Shown here in pieces: positions 51,237 through 53,985 of a DNA stretch of 53,985 nt. The position numbers and the translations under genes are program-made. How positions within the stretch are numbered: position 1 is the stretch's first letter; every line of letters begins with the position of its first letter. The notes beneath the pieces are model-generated. The model worked only from the letters and a program-made list of their open reading frames with translations, was not told the DNA's origin and ran no database searches. The stretch lies in NCBI GenBank assembly GCA_002701295.1, contig NZUJ01000124.1, positions 1-53,985 on the forward strand, written 5' to 3'. Source of the stretch: Ponticaulis sp. Its GTDB lineage: Bacteria > Pseudomonadota > Alphaproteobacteria > Caulobacterales > Hyphomonadaceae.

Positions 51237-52490
51237 ATGTCAGCCAAACCAAATATCTTGGCCAGCCATTCCATCTCAACGCCTGAATTTGTAGCCATGA
51301 CTGCGTGTCTGATGGCGCTCAACGCACTGGCGATTGATGTTATGCTTCCCGCACTCTCCCGCATCGCGGTGGCTCTCGAGGCACAGCATGAGAATGACGC
51401 ACAGAATATTGTGCTCGTTTATATGGTTGGCTTTGGCCTTTCACAGCTCTTCTGGGGCCCTATCACCGACCGCTTCGGTCGCCGCCCGGTCTTGCGACTG
51501 GTGCTTGTCGGCTATGTCGTAACAGCCATTGGCTGCACGCTGTCAGACAGCTTCAACACGCTTCTGATCTGGCGATTCCTGCTTGGTATTTTTGCCGGAG
51601 GCACGCGCGTGATCGCGGTCAGTGTGGTGCGTGACCTGTTCGTCGGCCGCGGTATGGCGCGGATCATGTCACTTGTCATGACCGTCTTCATGGTTGTCCC
51701 AATCCTCGCCCCTATGGTCGGTGCGCAAATCATGAATATCATTGATGTCTGGCAGAGCACGTTTGGCGTGCTGGCCATTGGTGGCGCGGCAATGCTTGTC
51801 TGGTCATGGTTCCGCCTTCCCGAGACTCGCCCACCAGAGAAGCGGACCGCCATCAGTTTGTCTGCTGTCGGGAGCGCTTATGCACGCGTCTTCATGACAC
51901 GTGATGCTCTCGGCTACATGATTGGCAGCGGCGTCATCTTCGGATCTCTCATGGCGTATATTTCATCGTCAGAACAAATCTATACCGACGTATTCGGCCT
52001 GACCGCGGAACAGTTCACAATCTGCTTTGCGGTCATCGCAGGTGCCATGTCGATCTCGACCTTCATGAATTCGACGCTCGTCGAGAAGCTCGGCCAGCGC
52101 CTGATTTCTCACACGGCGCTGATCGGATTTACGCTGTTCGCGCTCATACTGGTCGTGACAAACATTATCATGGGCCCGAACCTCTATGTGTTCATGGCAA
52201 TGTTTTCGCTCGTCTTCATGAATTTCGGTTTCATGGGCCCGAACTTCAATTCGATGGCCATGGAACCCCTGGGCGACGTTGCCGGGTATGCCTCAGGCGT
52301 GCTCGGTTTTGCATCGACGACACTTGCGGCACTTATCGGCGGCGCGATTGCACACCAATATAATGGGTCAATAACGCCCGTTCTCTGGGGATTTGTCGTG
52401 CTGGGAATGGTGACAATCGTCATCGTGTTCTGGACGGAACACTTCAGCCTGTTTGGCGCAAAAGAAGCCGAGGCGTCAGACGGTCTCTGA
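51237..52490 (+). CDS. Bcr/CflA-type MFS drug exporter
   Basis: A 417-residue inner-membrane protein with 12 hydrophobic helices. Features: MALNALAIDVMLPALSRIA (helix 1), GPITDRFGRRPVLRLVLVGYV (motif A, about 79-99) and RVIAVSVVRDLFVGRGMARIMSLVMTVFMVVPILAPMVG, the Bcr/CflA hallmark. Proton-driven export of drugs or metabolites. The last 15 bases overlap the 3' end of the convergent ecm gene. Confidence 0.9.
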   Translation: MSAKPNILASHSISTPEFVAMTACLMALNALAIDVMLPALSRIAVALEAQHENDAQNIVLVYMVGFGLSQLFWGPITDRFGRRPVLRLVLVGYVVTAIGCTLSDSFNTLLIWRFLLGIFAGGTRVIAVSVVRDLFVGRGMARIMSLVMTVFMVVPILAPMVGAQIMNIIDVWQSTFGVLAIGGAAMLVWSWFRLPETRPPEKRTAISLSAVGSAYARVFMTRDALGYMIGSGVIFGSLMAYISSSEQIYTDVFGLTAEQFTICFAVIAGAMSISTFMNSTLVEKLGQRLISHTALIGFTLFALILVVTNIIMGPNLYVFMAMFSLVFMNFGFMGPNFNSMAMEPLGDVAGYASGVLGFASTTLAALIGGAIAHQYNGSITPVLWGFVVLGMVTIVIVFWTEHFSLFGAKEAEASDGL

Positions 52491-53985
52491 AGCGCTCCTC
52501 TCAACCAGTTTCACGGTGTCGAGCATGATCTGATTCAGCTTGAAATCCTTTGGCGTGTAGACGCGTGCGACACCAACCTGTTTGAGCACCAGTTCATCTT
52601 CGGGCGGAACGATCCCACCCACCACCAGCGGCACGTGCCCAATACCCGCTTCGCGCATTTTCGCCGCGACATCGCGCACCAGTTCAACATGACTTCCAGA
52701 GAGAATAGACAAGCCGACGACATGCGCTTTTGCATCGACGGCCTGTTTTACAATCTCTTCAGGTGTGAAGCGGATGCCGTCATAGCGAACATCCATACCC
52801 ACAGCCTTGGCTTTGGTTGCGATCTGTTCGGCACCATTTGAGTGCCCATCAAGGCCCGGCTTGCCGACAACATAGGTCAGTGTTCGGCCAAGCATTTCGG
52901 ACACGCGCTTCACTTCAGCCTGAACTTCCGCTTCAGCCGCATCGGGATCAGATGACATGACAATCGACACACCCGTTGGGCCGCGATACTGGCCAAACAC
53001 ATCGCGCAGCACGTCGCCCCATTCGCCGGTTGTGACGCCCGCTTTGGCCGCAGCGATGCTCGGCTCCATCATGTTTCGGCCTTCTACGGCTGCTGATCGG
53101 AGTTCTTCGAGCGCTCGCGTAATCGCTCCCGCCTCTCTTCCTGCCTTCCACGCCTTGAGTCTTGCCGTTGTTTCCGCCTCGAGGAGCGGGTCCACTGTCT
53201 GAATAGTCTTGTCCCCAGACGAAAGAGGACTCGGCTCAGTCTGAGTATATTCATTAACACCCACCACCATGTGCTCGCCGGTTTCAATGCCAGACACACG
53301 TTTGCGCTGACTTTCGACGAGTTGCTCCTTCATATACTGAACCGCATCAACCGCCCCACCCATATCGTCGATCTTAGCCAGCTCAGTTCGGGCTTTATCT
53401 TTTAGCTCATTGGTCTTGCCGTCAATGACATGACTCCCGTCGAACAGGTCTTCGAACTCGAGAAGATCGGTTTCATAAGCGAGAATCTGTTGCATACGGA
53501 GCGACCATTGCTGGTCCCAAGGACGCGGCAGACCCATGGCTTCATTCCATGCCGGAAGCTGCAACGCCCGACACCGTGCACGCTTGGACAAGGTCACTGC
53601 CAGCGCTTCGATCAGAATGCGGTAAACATTGTTTTCAGGTTGTTGTTCGGTCAGGCCGAGCGAGTTCACCTGTACCCCATAGCGGAAACGCAAGGCTTTC
53701 TCATCGGTCACGCCATAACGTGTGCGACCAATTTCTTCCCACATATCGGTAAAGGCTCGCATCTTACAAAGCTCTGTGACGAACTTCACGCCTGCGTTCA
53801 CGAAGAAAGAAATGCGCCCAAAAACGATCTCGAAATCTTCATCTGGCACCTGGCCACTGTCTTTGGTGGCATCAAGAACGGCACAGGCAGTGGCCAAGGC
53901 ATAGGCGAGTTCCTGTTCCGGTGTCGCGCCAGCTTCCTGCAGGTGGTAAGAACACACATTCAGCGGGTTCCATTTTGGTGTTTCT
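52476..53985 (-). CDS. ecm: Ethylmalonyl-CoA mutase, 5' end beyond window
   Basis: C-terminal 503 codons of a B12-dependent acyl-CoA mutase; frame open to the right edge. TPKWNPLNVCSYHLQEAGATPEQELAYAL and LPRPWDQQWSLRMQQIL are the mutase barrel; TYVVGKPGLDGHSNGAEQIA is the B12-binding domain with DxHxxG (Asp-Gly-His-Ser-Asn-Gly), near the C terminus. The wording of both regions resembles ethylmalonyl-CoA mutase (MeaA/Ecm) more than methylmalonyl-CoA mutase. The enzyme belongs to the ethylmalonyl-CoA pathway of acetyl-CoA assimilation. An internal GTG at 53957 is not the true start. Confidence 0.88.
   Translation of the reverse strand, partial: ETPKWNPLNVCSYHLQEAGATPEQELAYALATACAVLDATKDSGQVPDEDFEIVFGRISFFVNAGVKFVTELCKMRAFTDMWEEIGRTRYGVTDEKALRFRYGVQVNSLGLTEQQPENNVYRILIEALAVTLSKRARCRALQLPAWNEAMGLPRPWDQQWSLRMQQILAYETDLLEFEDLFDGSHVIDGKTNELKDKARTELAKIDDMGGAVDAVQYMKEQLVESQRKRVSGIETGEHMVVGVNEYTQTEPSPLSSGDKTIQTVDPLLEAETTARLKAWKAGREAGAITRALEELRSAAVEGRNMMEPSIAAAKAGVTTGEWGDVLRDVFGQYRGPTGVSIVMSSDPDAAEAEVQAEVKRVSEMLGRTLTYVVGKPGLDGHSNGAEQIATKAKAVGMDVRYDGIRFTPEEIVKQAVDAKAHVVGLSILSGSHVELVRDVAAKMREAGIGHVPLVVGGIVPPEDELVLKQVGVARVYTPKDFKLNQIMLDTVKLVERSASETV

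Noticed and set aside
1-53985. CRISPR array, tRNA or rRNA genes, integrase or transposase genes
   Set aside because: None were seen; no regularly spaced repeats, no cloverleaf-like tRNA sequence and no recombinase-like protein.

Overview
The window is chromosomal DNA of a Gram-negative, aerobic, heterotrophic alphaproteobacterium. Evidence: a large TonB-dependent receptor, MlaA/MlaC lipid-asymmetry genes, succinate dehydrogenase genes, an ethylmalonyl-CoA mutase, and a cobalamin-dependent methionine synthase split into two polypeptides. The last trait, with an ArsR-methyltransferase fusion next to metF, is familiar from Caulobacterales and the Hyphomonas/Maricaulis relatives. That placement is an inference from gene content; no 16S or tRNA gene is present. 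I see no phage, integrase, transposase or CRISPR array.

Layout. 1-7.1 kb: accessory metabolic genes (a UGT-type glycosyltransferase, DUF1254/DUF1214 protein, an exported protein of unknown function, a membrane-tethered XRE regulator, a flavin reductase, an AEC permease). 7.2-8.7 kb: two poorly conserved genes around about 500 bp of palindromic repeats. 8.7-22.3 kb: methionine/one-carbon region. A nine-gene operon reads leftward from an ArsR-methyltransferase fusion through metF, two small membrane proteins, the homocysteine-binding part of methionine synthase, a metallopeptidase lipoprotein, a LysE exporter, a gamma-glutamylcyclotransferase-like protein and a PNPOx-like protein. The rest of methionine synthase lies 7 kb further on, beyond a TonB-dependent receptor flanked by two paralogous PNPOx-like genes. 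A palindrome upstream of the regulator recurs in half-site sequence and spacing at the start of the distant metH part, so the two loci may still be co-regulated.

22.5-37.9 kb: mlaA-mlaC, an AbgT transporter, an RTX-type secreted protein, a nitronate monooxygenase/DsbA-like isomerase operon, a beta-barrel protein overlapping a ketopantoate-reductase-like gene, an amidase lipoprotein, several small proteins, a Met-rich c-type cytochrome and a DUF885 peptidase lipoprotein. 37.9-44.5 kb: central carbon block sdhC-sdhD-sdhA, then pckA, a membrane protein and sdhB. sdhB is cut off from sdhCDA by two strong terminators. 44.5-54 kb: a proline/threonine-repeat lipoprotein with a DUF4331 protein, a DUF4198 protein, two related methyltransferases around a glutathione transferase, the tRNA hydroxylase trhO, an MFS exporter, and ecm running off the right edge.

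Nothing here is clearly a wholly new system. The most rewarding points are the split and apparently co-regulated methionine synthase, the receptor bracketed by duplicated genes, the interrupted sdh operon, and the covarying palindromic repeats at 7.9-8.3 kb. Identifications come from reading motifs and overall sequence resemblance; no database search was run.
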